64,000 bases of DNA from Thereva unica (taxonomy: Eukaryota > Arthropoda > Insecta > Diptera > Therevidae): the NCBI GenBank assembly GCA_949987705.1, contig OX465282.1:83750070-83814069 (forward strand). The letters are read 5' to 3'. The translations under genes were made by a program, and so were the position numbers. Below are positions 31,415-41,838 of the stretch, piece after piece. Position 1 is the first letter of the stretch. Each line of letters begins with the position of its first letter. The notes beneath the pieces were generated by a model that saw nothing but the letters and a program-made list of their open reading frames with translations, did not search any database and was not told the DNA's origin.

Positions 31415-31938
31415 GTACCGTTAGCACGTTATGTCTTTCAAGTCAAGATACAATGTCTACTAGTAAGTTTAGATTAGTCTGGATGATGCGTGAGTAGATG
31501 TCAATGAACCGTACGTTTGATCTGTGAGGTGTTATATGGGCTCAACAACACTGACTGTGTGTTCTAGTTATTAACGAAGGGGAAGTATGTAGTGGACCGG
31601 GGATGTCCCGAGTTGGCTAATCTTGAAAAAAGGTGCGTGTAGGTGAAAGCGGCACAACTTAGTGAGGATTGCTACATTTATACTGTGGCTTGAAGGGTAT
31701 ATAAAGGAGAAAAAGGTACTATCGCCAATGCATCCTCTTCGTTTTGCTCCTTATTCTGCCTAGCCAAGCTTGTTTTTGGGGCCGCCCAGATGTACGAGTT
31801 ATATTTAAGGCGGAATGTAGGATTTGCAGATTGCAACCAGGGTAGCTGGCTGAAGGAGGGATTTGGATCTCTTGAGAAATCTCAACCATTGATTAGCTTG
31901 TTAAGCGATTTGGAATGTGATTACTCCATCACATATCT
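31415..31938. other. No recognised feature
   Basis: Not clearly repetitive. The plus frame at 31790-32041 runs into the following MITE and has no recognisable domain. Confidence 0.35.
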
Positions 31939-32111
31939 GGGGCTTTATTCTCTATTACAATATTGTCATATTTTTAACGAAACTGGCCGAATCCGTAATC
32001 TTTTATTACAATATTGGCATTTATTTTACATACAAATTTAATAATATTGCCAAATGTTTACTGTTTTGTTTTTGAATCGGATTTAACAATATTGTAATAG
32101 AGAATAGGGTC
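31939..32111. mobile_element. Short relative of MITE A
   Basis: Starts GGGGCTTTATTCTCTATTAC and ends GTAATAGAGAATAGGGTCC, the same termini as the element at 11347-13324. Its duplication is not clear (CTG against CGA). Confidence 0.75.
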
Positions 32112-32336
32112 CGAGATATGTGAGGCAGTAGATAAAATACTTCTAAAGGGCCCAATGTTCGAACCATCAGGTCACGCCTCGCCAAAACAGCAACAATCTG
32201 TATGCACTCGAAATTTTAGTTGTTTTGGCGTGGCGTGGCCAAATGCAGCGCTCATGTATGTGGCCCTTAAAGGTACCAATCCTCCAAGGCATTTGCTCGC
32301 AAGCTTTTGACGTCATAATGAAGTTAAAAGATCATT

Positions 32337-32881
32337 ACCTAGTTTATAGCTACTCCAAAAATAATTCGAATTATGGATCATCCAAAATTTTTTACCCTAT
32401 AAACGAGGTAATTCGAATTATGGCTTAAACCGAAATATTTCGGCTTAAGACCGGTTCTACACATTCAACTTTGCATTCCACTTTTTGACGTTCAATTCTG
32501 TCGCTCGCGTCTACACATTTTCAACTATTCAAGAAGCAGATCGAAAATCTCGGCATTCTTTGCTATCCGTGTACACTCATACTCATACATATTCGCACAC
32601 TCATAAAAATGTTGAACGAAAACACAAAAGTTGAACGCAAATTTCCATTCCATTCTGAGCTGCTTTCCATATTCCTTTCAACTTTAGTCTGTTTCAAATT
32701 TTGCATTGGAGTGAAAGAGAAAAAAAAGTTGAACGTCAAAAAGTGGAATGCAAAGTTGAATGTGTAGAACCGGTCTAAGCCATAGTTATAAGAATGTATT
32801 TAATACCCGTTTATACGCTAATTCGAAATTTGGATGTAACTTTGAGTTAAATCGATTTATTTTTTCTGCTATAAACTAGGT
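32337..32881. mobile_element. ACCTAGTTTATAGC-ended element with nested MITE
   Basis: ACCTAGTTTATAGC at 32337 is mirrored by GCTATAAACTAGGT ending at 32881; TA may be the duplication. Related sequence occurs in the giant arms at 34828-34929 with 35692-35750, and at 37567-37704. The nested 32449-32775 element interrupts it. Confidence 0.7.
32449..32775. mobile_element. GACCGGTTCTACAC-ended MITE, TAA duplication
   Basis: 327 bp with about 46-bp terminal repeats beginning GACCGGTTCTACACATTCAA. TAA flanks both sides (32446-32448 and 32776-32778), a TWA site as in PIF/Harbinger. Confidence 0.88.
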
Positions 32882-32994
32882 ACATGTTTCAGATATGCAT
32901 AACTTCGATATGCATTTTCTTGGTGACGTTATTTTGCCCGCGAGCAAATGTTCGTTTGCCTTGGTAGGTTCTTTTTGCCCACTGAGATAAAGGG

Positions 32995-34225
32995 AGCCCT
33001 GTGAAGCTGGCACCACAAAGTCTGGAAAATCAATTTCGAAAATGCCAAAATTAGGTGCTTTTTAGGGGCTAATTTGGTGCCAACGTTATAAATTAGGGGC
33101 TCACAAAATGAAAAAGATATTGAGGGTTCAATAATGTTGTGCCAGCTTCACGTGAAGCTAGCACAACATCATCTATTTAACAATAAAAATTAAATGTATG
33201 AAAGGCAAATTTAGGTGCTAATTAGGTGCTTCAAGGTCGTATAAATTTCATTTTAGTCAGCTGCACCACAAAGCACACACCGATATAATTAAAATAAACA
33301 ATTGAAGCTAGCACAACATCATCTATTTAACAATAAAAATTAAATGTATGAACGGCATATTTAGGTGCTCATTGGGTGCTTCAAGGTCGTATAAATTTCA
33401 TTTTAGTCACCTGCACCACAAAGCACACACCGATATAATTGAAGTAAACAATTCAGGTACGATGACAAATGGAACAAAAACAAAACACAAAATTTAACAT
33501 CATCTATTTAACAATAAAAATTAAATGTATGAATGGCAAATTTAGGTGCTAATTAGGTACTTCAAGGTCGTATAAATGTCATTTTAGTTAGCTGCACCAC
33601 AAACCACACACCGATATAATTGAAATAAAGAATTGAAGCTAGAACATCATCTATTTAACAATAAAAATTAAATGTATGAACGGCATATTTAGGTGCTAAT
33701 TGGGTGCTTTAAGGTCGTATAAATTTCATTTTAATCAACTGCGCCACAAAGCACACACCGATATAATTGAAAAAAACAATTGAAGCTAGAGCATCATCTA
33801 TTTAACAATAAAAATTAAATGTATGAACGGCATATTTAGGTGCTAATCGGGTGCTTCAAAGTCGTATAAATTTCATTTTAGTCAGCTGCACCACAATTCA
33901 CACACCGATATAATTGAAATGAACAATTCAGGTACGATGATAAATGGAACAAAAAGAAACACATAATTGAAGCTGGCACCACTAAGTCTCGGAAATAAAT
34001 TTCGAAAATACCAAAATTAGGGGCTTTTTAGGGGCTAATTTAGTGCCAACATTATAAATTGAAGATTCAATAATGTTGTTGCTTCACGTGAAGCTAGCAT
34101 AACATCATCTATTTAACAATAAAAATTAAATGTATGAACGCAATATTTAGGTGCTAATTGTGTGCTCGAGGGTCGTATAAATTTCATTCTAGTAAGCTGC
34201 ACCACAAAGCACACACCACATTGAC
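32995..34225 (+). repeat. Subterminal tandem repeats, left arm
   Basis: Units of roughly 150-165 bases: GAAGCTAGCACAACATCATC, TAACAATAAAAATTAAATG, an AGGTGCTAATTAGGTGCTTC part and CACACACCGATATAATTGAA, starting near 33152, 33303, 33500, 33636, 33782 and 34090. The terminal piece (CTGGCACCAC..AAGTCT..GGGGCT) is itself repeated at 33966-34075. GCCAGCTTCACGTGAAGCTAGC near 33140-33162 is palindromic. Mirrored at 48695-49925. Confidence 0.85.
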
Positions 34226-34830
34226 TTGAGCGCCATCACAATTCCCAACTGGCTGGTGTATTGGCGCGTACCAAAAGTAAAAAGTTGGCAAAAGTGAGCT
34301 ACAAAACCAGCACCACGCGCCAGCTGCACATTGTGTATGTACTTCGGGTCGGCTACTTTTTTTTACTTTTGACAGTTTGCGCCATGGAGGCTATACAAGG
34401 AGGTATAACTCTTATGGGGAAAATAACCGAAAATTGATGCGTAGCAGAAACTAAACTTCTAGTTCATTTTTGGCCACAGATGACGCCTAAAGCTGAAGTT
34501 AGCTGAATTTTACCCATTTCGACCATTTCTTCAAAATTGTCAGCCGAAATGCAAAATAAATTATTGGGAATTAATAAAAATTCATTGGAAAATCCATAAA
34601 ATGGTTAAATACGAAAAATCAGAAGCCGATTTTTCAAGTTAGGCGTAAACATAAAATATTTTAATAGTTAACGAACTTGGCCATGAACCGGATGAATATA
34701 ATCCGCCATGTTTTTTGGGGTACATGTGACTGTGGCGCCATCATTAATCAAACAAAAAGTGACAACACGGAATTATACCTTCTTGAATAGTCTCCCTGGT
34801 TTGCGCTACAGCTTCAGCGTCACATTTACC
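34226..34830. repeat. Old repeats in left arm
   Basis: 34230-34400 is related to the GC-rich ends of the 22923-23756 element (CACCACGCGCCAGCTGCAC, ACTTTTGACAGTTTGCGCC). 34640-34790 resembles 25610-25770. No gene. Mirrored at 48090-48694. Confidence 0.6.
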
Positions 34831-34932
34831 TAGTTTATAGCTACTCCAAAAACAATTCGAATTATGGATCATACAAAATTTTTTGTCGTATAAACGGGGT
34901 AATTCGAATTATTACAAAATTTTTCGTCTTAA

Positions 34933-35688
34933 CCCGGGGTCAGACGATCATTTTGCCTGCAATTGCAATTTGAAATATTGCATGTCAAAGTTTTATCGGC
35001 AGTAATTTCATTGCATTGCAATTTCATTCTTACAAAAAACACGTAGAAGATAGTTGCTGTATTTGGGCCTTTCCACACTAGTATTCTGTATGCGGTATGC
35101 AAACTGGATTGACAACAACCGCGATTTCCACACCTATATTCTTGCAGCGGCGTAACCATTCATATTCCGATTAAGTACTTGATTGTGTGCGTGTGCAATT
35201 TCTTGAAAATTTCTGACCCTCCAAACTGTGTCTCTATTGGAGTTAGTGAGTTGAAGCCCGAGAAATAGGTTTGAAATGTGCTGCACATTTCTCTCCCAGT
35301 TCATCACTTTTTGTAGAGAATTCTCCTTGATTCTCTTACCCCCTTCCTAAAAAAACCCGTTTGCATACTGAATACAGAATACTAGTGTGGAAAGGCCCTT
35401 TGGTACTAATTTTCATTAATTCACTCATTTTGTAATAAAAAAAAAATAGTTAACTTTTGCCTTCTAAAAAATTTTTAGATTAATTCATATAACATTAAAT
35501 AAACCACGTCAAGTAATCTCCAATGCCTAGGTTTTTCATTTTCCCCCATTTTGTTTTAAAAAAATTTTGAATTTCTTGCATATGCAGCCATTGCATTTAC
35601 AATATTATATGCAATATTGCAGCAGTCGATCAATTTTAATGCTGCAATGCAATATTGCAATTGAAAAATTGATCGTCTAGCCCCCGGG
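34933..35688. mobile_element. GACGATCA-ended MITE, TAA duplication, left arm
   Basis: 756 bp. Ends CCCGGGGTCAGACGATCA and, read inward from the right, CCCGGGGGCTAGACGATCAA. TAA flanks both sides (34930-34932 and 35689-35691). The interior has many TTGCAATATTGCAT motifs. It holds a nested MITE (35065-35398) and itself sits in an ACCTAGTTTATAGC-type element. Confidence 0.85.
35065..35398. mobile_element. GGGCCTTTCCACACTAG-ended MITE, left arm
   Basis: 334 bp with about 28-bp ends beginning GGGCCTTTCCACACTAGTAT; TTT flanks both sides (35062-35064 and 35399-35401). Nested in the 34933-35688 MITE. Confidence 0.85.
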
Positions 35689-35754
35689 TAAGCCAAAGTT
35701 AAAAGAATTATTAAATACTCGTTTATACGTTAATTCGAGCTAAATCGATTAAAT

Positions 35755-36171
35755 CATTACGTTTAAATGATTTACTTGAGTTCCTGATTTGAAATTTACT
35801 TGAAACTCAAGTTGCGTTTTCGGTTAATTTACTTGACTTCAAAATGTCTTGAAATTTTCTTGAACTGACACTTGACCTTTCATATTATAACAGAAACTAT
35901 CTTCAAATTATAATATAAATAACTTTAAAAATATTGCATCAAAAGTATACATTCACTACAGTTTTTATCTTCTTCTTGTTCCAAAGAAAAAATACACAAG
36001 CAAAATTTCAAGTATTCAAGTAGTGTTTACATGAGCTTTTTCAAGTCAATCAAACAAATTTTTGTGATTTACTTGACTCAAGTATACTTGAAGTCAGGAC
36101 GAGGTTACGTGCATATTTAGTTACTTGAAATCTACTTCAAGTATACTTCAAGTAAGCATGTAAACGTAATG
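35755..36171. mobile_element. CATTACGTTTA-ended 417-bp MITE, left arm
   Basis: CATTACGTTTAAATGATTTA at the left, CATTACGTTTACATGCTTAC read inward from the right; AAT flanks both sides. Rich in CAAGTA/TACTTG repeats. A copy of the same 417-bp length lies at 58851-59267, in the orientation opposite to this arm, with TAT flanks. Confidence 0.88.
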
Positions 36172-36215
36172 AATTTTGCTGATATTAACTTGGTAATTTC
36201 ATTCCAGCCCTAACA

Positions 36216-36480
36216 CAGCGTCTACACTAGCCATGGCCATTTCCATATGGCATGGACAGTGTAGACCCTGAAATTTAACTATTTTTAATGGCAGATCTTA
36301 TGACAAACTCGATGGAAAGCCATTATGGCCGGCCATCAAATCTGCCATGATTTTGGCCATAAATTGATGTTTGTTCAAACAGCTATGCCGGACAGTTTAA
36401 AATTTAGTTTCATACGGTACTTTCAGTAGTTCACGTTTTTATAATTTTAAAAATATGTTTGATATGGTAACAATGGGTGC
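36216..36480. repeat. Dispersed repeat, left arm
   Basis: Starts with a hairpin (GTCTACACTAGCCATGGCC..CATGGACAGTGTAGAC) and continues GATGGAAAGCCATTATGGCC. The second part matches 60548-60690 (GATGGAAAGCCATTATGGCT), outside the giant element. Confidence 0.65.
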
Positions 36481-36488
36481 CTAGAGAC

Positions 36489-36872
36489 CACGGTCGTATA
36501 GACAGGTCTGGGAACTCTCTCACCATCCCATAGAGAAAAGTGTGCGCGTTTCAGATGGACTTTGCAGTAGTTCTTGAATTGATCACTGGCGGCGCAGAAG
36601 TCTAAGTAACAAATTTCGACCGCGTGCTTTCATGCTTAATATCATAATGACATCGTAATTTAGACAAACGAAGTTTCATGGTTATATGGCTGAAAGGCTA
36701 GGACCATTAAAAGGCCTCTAAGTGCTACGCTAGCTCACAATTAGCAAAAACAACAACAGCAAGTAACATAGACAAATCGCCATCTGCAGTCTACATCAAG
36801 AAACTCCAGTAACGATACGCGAAACGCTCACAGGTTTGAGCAGCGAGTTCCAGACCTGTCTATACGACCGTG
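36489..36872. mobile_element. hAT-like MITE, 8-bp duplication, left arm
   Basis: 384 bp with ends CACGGTCGTATAGACAGGTC inverted on the right, flanked by CTAGAGAC at 36481-36488 and 36873-36880. An 8-bp duplication is typical of hAT elements. The minus frame at 36796-37107 overlaps its end and is not a real gene. Confidence 0.88.
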
Positions 36873-36890
36873 CTAGAGACATATTTACTA

Positions 36891-37315
36891 TTACTATGAT
36901 TACATGCATACTTGAAGTCAACTTCAAGTAGACTTGAAAGTCAAGTCTACCAAGTAACCTCAGATCGACTTCAAGTAAGCTTGACTCAAGTAGATCCGAA
37001 AAATTTATCGGATCGACTTGAACTAAGCCATGTAACCTCTGCTTGAGCGCTTGAGTTTTGAAATTAGTTCTCCGTGAATTGTGTAATTCAGTTCCTTTGC
37101 AATTCACTTAATAAATTTATTTTATTTATATAAACTGTACATAAATGAGAAAAAGCATTTCTTCCATTGCTATTTCGAAGCAAACTAATGAGAAGTGTCA
37201 AGCATATTTCAAGCCAGCTTGAAGTCAAGCTCTCAAGTAGGTGAACTGTCACTGCGGATTGAACTGTCAGTTGGATCTTAAGTCAAGTCCTCAGTCCGGC
37301 ATGTAATCATAGTAA
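36891..37315. mobile_element. TTACTATGATTACATGC-ended element, left arm
   Basis: TTACTATGATTACATGC at 36891 is mirrored by GCATGTAATCATAGTAA ending at 37315. The interior is rich in TTGAAGTCAAGT motifs, like the 417-bp MITE, to which it may be related. Duplication unclear. Confidence 0.65.
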
Positions 37316-37845
37316 GTGTTACACCTACCCCGTTTATGAATGGGGCTATTCAGACGGTGCACATTCATGGGAAGTAAAAACGGTTTTATTGATGAGAGAG
37401 GGAAGGGAGCGGAAGAACTTAACGAAACATTTTTCACGCAAAAGCAAACGCGTGAAAACTTACACACATATAAAATGTTACTTCTATCTCTTGTTTTCTT
37501 TAGCTCTGTTTTTTTCTGACAAGTGAATTTTATTTATAATACATTTAAACGTTCCTGTAAAGCTTTCAATTAGAATTATGGATCATACAAAATTTTTTGT
37601 CGTATAAACGAGGTAATTCGAATTATTACAAAATTTTTCGTCTTAAGCCAAAGTTAAAAGAATATTAAATACCCGTTTATACGTTAATTCGAGCTAAATC
37701 GATTTTTGTTGGTTGGGTGTTGGCCCGTGTGAAACTGGCCATAGCAGTTGGGTCAATTCCTGCATACAAGCCATACAAGCCTGTCTACATTTAGACGAGT
37801 GTAATGCAAAGCAAGGGAAAATTGCTTAGAGGGAAAAATTGCTTA

Positions 37846-38204
37846 GGGCTGTTTTACACGAGCCGACGGCCAACCAACAGAAATCGTATGAAAACGTCAT
37901 TTGTAGAGAAGAGGGCGAGAGAGGACGATGGGGAGGGAAGATTTTTCCATTCAACTTTCTCACACGATTTTCGATACGACTTTTTGACAGCTGTGTGGTT
38001 GTTGTTGTTTTTTATTCCTTTGTGAAGAAGAAAAGAAAGAGAAAAGACAAAACAACAACAATAAGCTAAAGCGTTTTGACGTAGAGTTGGTTGGAAAAAT
38101 TGGCCCGTGTGAAAGCCCATGCGACTTGTCGTCGAGTTTCAAAAGGGAATGGACGATAATAGCCGATTTCTGTTGGTTGGCCGTCGGCTCGTGTAAAACA
38201 GCCC
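37846..38204. mobile_element. GGGCTGTTTTACACGAG-ended MITE, left arm
   Basis: 359 bp with about 42-bp ends beginning GGGCTGTTTTACACGAGCCG; TTA flanks both sides (37843-37845 and 38205-38207). A diverged end of the same kind is at 37706-37742. PIF/Harbinger-type site. Small open frames here are incidental. Confidence 0.88.
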
Positions 38205-38207
38205 TTA

Positions 38208-38974
38208 GATCACAAATTTAGTTGCAGCCTTTCTAGCTTTACAGACGAAACGACATTTGAATCAACAGAATTTTAAACGGCATCCCCGCGAGAGAGAGTT
38301 TCAAAGGCCAAATTAAAGTTGCTCATATCATTGATTTTCTGGGTTTGTGGCCGAAGAGCTCTATTTCCAAATAAGTTACCCTTTTCGGTAAGTGGCTCAT
38401 TGAGTCAGTAAGATTTAAACAACAAAATAAAATAACGCCCGTGGTTGTTTAGGTTGTTTATGGAGTAAGAAGAGTTTATTTCCGTCAACGTTAAATAAAT
38501 ATAGATTGAAAATGGTAAGTGTAAAAACCATTTCTATTCAAAAATTAATGTAATATTTGATTACACGACGAACATATGAATTAAACTAACAACATATCCG
38601 TATAGTCGCGTTTGTACGTACTGTACATGCGGCAGGTTTTGCTCTTTTTAGCGTTGCTGAATTTGCAGAAGTATCGATGTTTTTACCCCAAGTTGAATCA
38701 TCCGTAACATATTTAAGCAAATTTAATTCAATAGTTAAGTTTGTTACTTTTTCTCCATTCAATACTGCTGTAGCTGCCCTTGAGAATAGTATAGCATAAT
38801 TTCTATTTTTGGATGGTGTATTTTCCAAATTTAAGAAAAAATGTATTTTGGGAGTCGCCGACCCTAAGTTGGGATCAGCGATAACTGAAGCTATTGAAAT
38901 CCAATGTACGCACGTTGATGCTGTACCAGAAATTTGAAGAGGAATTGGACTACATCTTCATCGTTTAATTAAAG
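38208..38974 (+). pseudogene. Nop56: Captured NOP56 gene fragment, left arm
   Basis: A leader (38208-38511) is followed by ATG at 38512-38514 directly before GTAAGT, an intron to TATAG at 38605, then an exon to 38974 ending at GTAAGC. The exon reads SRLYVLY, then after a frameshift [45 protein letters not shown], a stop, KKKCILGVADPKLGSAITEA, IQCTHVDAVPE, a stop and RGIGLHLHRLIK. These are the N-terminal NOP5NT-type and early coiled-coil parts of NOP56, a core box C/D snoRNP protein. The retained intron shows capture from genomic DNA, not from mRNA. Frameshift and two stops make it non-coding. Mirrored at 43946-44712. Confidence 0.85.
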
Positions 38975-39400
38975 GTAAGCTTTTCTTTATTACCAGGTTT
39001 TCTTACATGCTTAGATATGATGGATATAACACCTCATAATAAATACATACCTCAAGAAAGGAGAAACATAAAATTTAAAACTTTGTAAATCAAAATATCT
39101 CAAACCTCTTACTGTTACAAGAAAAAGCAATAAAATATATATACTTTTTTTTGTAGAAAATTAGCTAAGCTACAAAAACCGTTGGGCAGGTCTTTAAGTG
39201 TTAATATGATTTGTCGCCAGATGGCCGACCGTTACAGATTAATGAATGAATATACAAAAAACATTCGTTCGATTACTTAAACATAAATATAAAAAAATTT
39301 GTTAAATCCATGAAGCAACTGTATGTATAAGTAGTTGTTTTACAGTCCTTCTCTTGTTTCGAAAGTCCCCAAATAAAATTTAAAATTTATAAACAACAAC

Positions 39401-39919
39401 ATGAGTAAAATTACACCGCGAAAACGTGGAAGACCACGTCTATACGACGAAAACGTAATTTGTGAATTATTATTATCATACAAACATTCAATTGTAATGG
39501 ATGATGGTGTTATTAAATCAAAAACAGATCGTGTGTGGCAAGAAATAGCCGAAGCATTTCAAGAACAAAATAGCAAAAAAGACGAGCAATTTGTGAAGTT
39601 GCCGTCTTCTTTTTACACTTACGTGGTGTGTAATAAAGATAACATAAAAAATAAATTATACGAGGCAAGAGGAATAATAATTAAAGAAGAGAATATTGAT
39701 GAGTATGAAGATTCTAATGATTTAGAAAAAAGTATTGCCGAAAGTTTACAAAATTCTACTATTGTGGAAGAAGTTACAAATGATGTTTCAGATGTATTTA
39801 AGTGCAATATTTACATTCCTGTGACCGAGTTTCAAAAATTGTTAGATGTGAGATATCACTGGGGAACAAACAATAACAAAAAATTTATTCGTGAAGTTAT
39901 ACGAATGCGTCAAGGTTAG
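39401..39919 (+). CDS. AT-hook protein exon 1, possible MULE transposase, left arm
   Basis: 172 codons open from ATG 39401, starting MSKITPRKRGRPRLYDE, with an AT-hook (KRGRPR). An acidic region (KEENIDEYEDSNDLEKS) follows, then FKCNIYIPVTEFQKLLDVRY. A donor (CAAG|GTTAGT) at 39914-39920 would join it in frame to GEWQDFLNNKIW at 41567 in the centre. DNA-binding start and position suit the N-terminus of a transposase. I do not recognise the family with certainty. Identical protein in the right arm. Confidence 0.6.
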   Translation: MSKITPRKRGRPRLYDENVICELLLSYKHSIVMDDGVIKSKTDRVWQEIAEAFQEQNSKKDEQFVKLPSSFYTYVVCNKDNIKNKLYEARGIIIKEENIDEYEDSNDLEKSIAESLQNSTIVEEVTNDVSDVFKCNIYIPVTEFQKLLDVRYHWGTNNNKKFIREVIRMRQG

Positions 39920-40501
39920 TATAAAAAGTGTTGATTAAGAGTAGCATGAAATTGTCTTTATGTCACTTAGGGTATATTTTTATTTTCCTTTTCTTAAAGT
40001 ATTTTTTTAACTTTTCAATAATGTTTGAATACTATATCTCTTGCTAGGCCGTCAGAATTAATGATTTGAGGTTGTTTTTCGAGATATTTCTTATCCATCC
40101 GATTTTTTTGGAAAGAATAGCATATCTTGGTGTAAATAACAATAAAATCATATTGTGTATGCTATTTCTTCGATAGTTTTTCAAATATAATCATTAAAAA
40201 TAATAAATTAATATTGACTAGAATTTTTTTTTATTTTATTGGGGTGTTTTTTGTATTTTTAAGGGTAACGCCCATGCTTTAGGACAGCGAGATCGTAATA
40301 AGCGTCCCAAAAAACTATAGGGAACGATTTTCATAATGGTGTTATGTTTTGACTCCCTCCCCCCGCATTTTTAATGGACTAACATGCATAAAATGCACTT
40401 TTGGATGCAAGCAAGAGCTAAAATTCCATCTGCAGAGCCAAAAACGACTCTATATACACAATAAAGTTTATGTGATAATAAAATAAAAAAAATCTAGTCA
40501 A

Positions 40502-41218
40502 CAGTCCGGAGCACTTGATTAGCTCCACTTGAAATTTTGGCAGGATTCCTCGTGTAGTAAGTGTAGGTGAATGGGATTTGTTTTCCCTTTCTTTTGCTTT
40601 GCGACATGATGTCTGATAGCAAAAAACTCAAAATGTAACGGAAAAGAAAATGGTAAATCCAAATTTTGTATTTTGCACTCTTTGAAACAGGAGCACTTGA
40701 TTAGCTCCATCAGTGCATTTTGAACTTTTAAATGGTAGTCCTGTTTTTAAAATTGGTGCTGTTTATTTTTTGGGGTTAATAAAAGTTAATTTTGCATTTT
40801 TAAAAAAAGAGGGTGCAAGTTAAACATTGACTAAGGAAGAAATTGGGAAAAGAATTTGGACAATTTTTTAATTTACTTAAACTTTAATAACTCTTAAACT
40901 ATTTATCATAGAGCAACGTGTTTAGGCTCATTTTTTAGAGAAATGTACATTCTTGTACATTTTGATATCATTAACATAAATCTCAGTCGCTTCGTTCAGA
41001 AAATATGGTAGCTCAAAGTTTTAACTAAAATTTCAACTAAAACCACATTTTTCTCCAAAAAATACGTACTGATAATTTTTTTTCCAAAATTAGAAAGCTT
41101 GGAGTATTTCCTTCAAATAATGTCCAAACAATTTTTATGCTACGGCCTTAATTTTTGAAGTTATAAGCAAAAAGAAATCCCATTCACACAAGTGGAGATA
41201 ATCAAGTGCCCCGGACTG
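40502..41218. mobile_element. CAGTCCGG-ended Tc1-like MITE crossing left-arm boundary
   Basis: Left end CAGTCCGGAGCACTTGATTA; right end reads CAGTCCGGGGCACTTGATTA inward, then TA. The left flank is AA, perhaps mutated. The inner edge of the left arm (41085) lies within it, so the mirror arm has only its first 584 bases, which shows which arm is the original. A second GGAGCACTTGATTAGCTCCA is at about 40690. Confidence 0.8.
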
Positions 41219-41835
41219 TATCTGAAAAACTATCTGAAAAATAGCAAAAAATGCACTTTTTAGCATAAACGTGCTTTTAAATAATGTCTTCCAACCAAAA
41301 CTGTGCCTACGCCCTATGATTTTATTGATATTTACACCCAGCTCTACCTTTCTACCCAAAAAAAATCGAAAACCGACTTCAAATCATTAATTCTGACGGC
41401 CTATTACATTTGTTAATAATTCAAAATAAATAAATTTTTGGATTTTCGCAAAAATAAACTTGACATTGAAACCTATATTAATTCATAGCTAAAACAATAT
41501 TTTCTATCTAGATCTTCAAGTAAATAGAAAATTTAAAAAATAAATTATTTGTATCTTTACCTAAAGGTGAATGGCAAGACTTCTTGAATAATAAAATTTG
41601 GGACAAAACCAAAATTAAATGTGGGTACAATTTCAAGAAACATTTTGTTGGTGTAGATGGATTGTCTGGAACGGCTTCTGGTGCTTGCAAATGTGGTTCG
41701 GAGATTTCATGTAATTTTCTTCAAGAAGAAGACAATGTTGTGATCATTCAATGTGAAATGACAAAAGGTGTTGGTCAATGTGGTAAAAGGCCTTTAAGGT
41801 TTCCCCGAAGATTAGAAATTGGAGAAATGTTGCAA
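41086..41835 (+). other. Unique centre of the giant palindrome
   Basis: 750 bases not present in inverted form. It holds the right end of the Tc1-like MITE (to 41218), about 350 bases of AT-rich intron-like sequence, and exon 2 of the AT-hook gene. Confidence 0.85.
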
Positions 41836-41838
41836 GGA
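41567..41838 (+). pseudogene. AT-hook gene exon 2, truncated at right-arm junction
   Basis: Reads GEWQDFLNNKIWDKTKIKCG, YNFKKHFVGVDGLSGTASGA, CKCGSEISC, then IIQCEMTKGVGQCGKRPLRF and PRRLEIGEMLQG. The Cys pairs followed by a KRPLR..R...G..L block resemble the region before the catalytic domain of FB-NOF/Phantom-type Mutator transposases, as I recall them. At 41836 the arm sequence begins, and the frame continues only by chance to 41925. The catalytic part is absent from the window. Confidence 0.5.

Noticed and set aside
36796..38142. Short frames in the arms (36796-37107, 37804-38142) and their mirrors
   Set aside because: They lie across MITE terminal repeats and simple Lys/Ser-rich stretches; no domain and mirrored only because the arms are copies.
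38586..38828. 80-codon minus frame and its mirror at 44092-44334 as a gene
   Set aside because: It is antisense to the NOP56-like exon; the plus strand (left arm) gives the recognisable protein.
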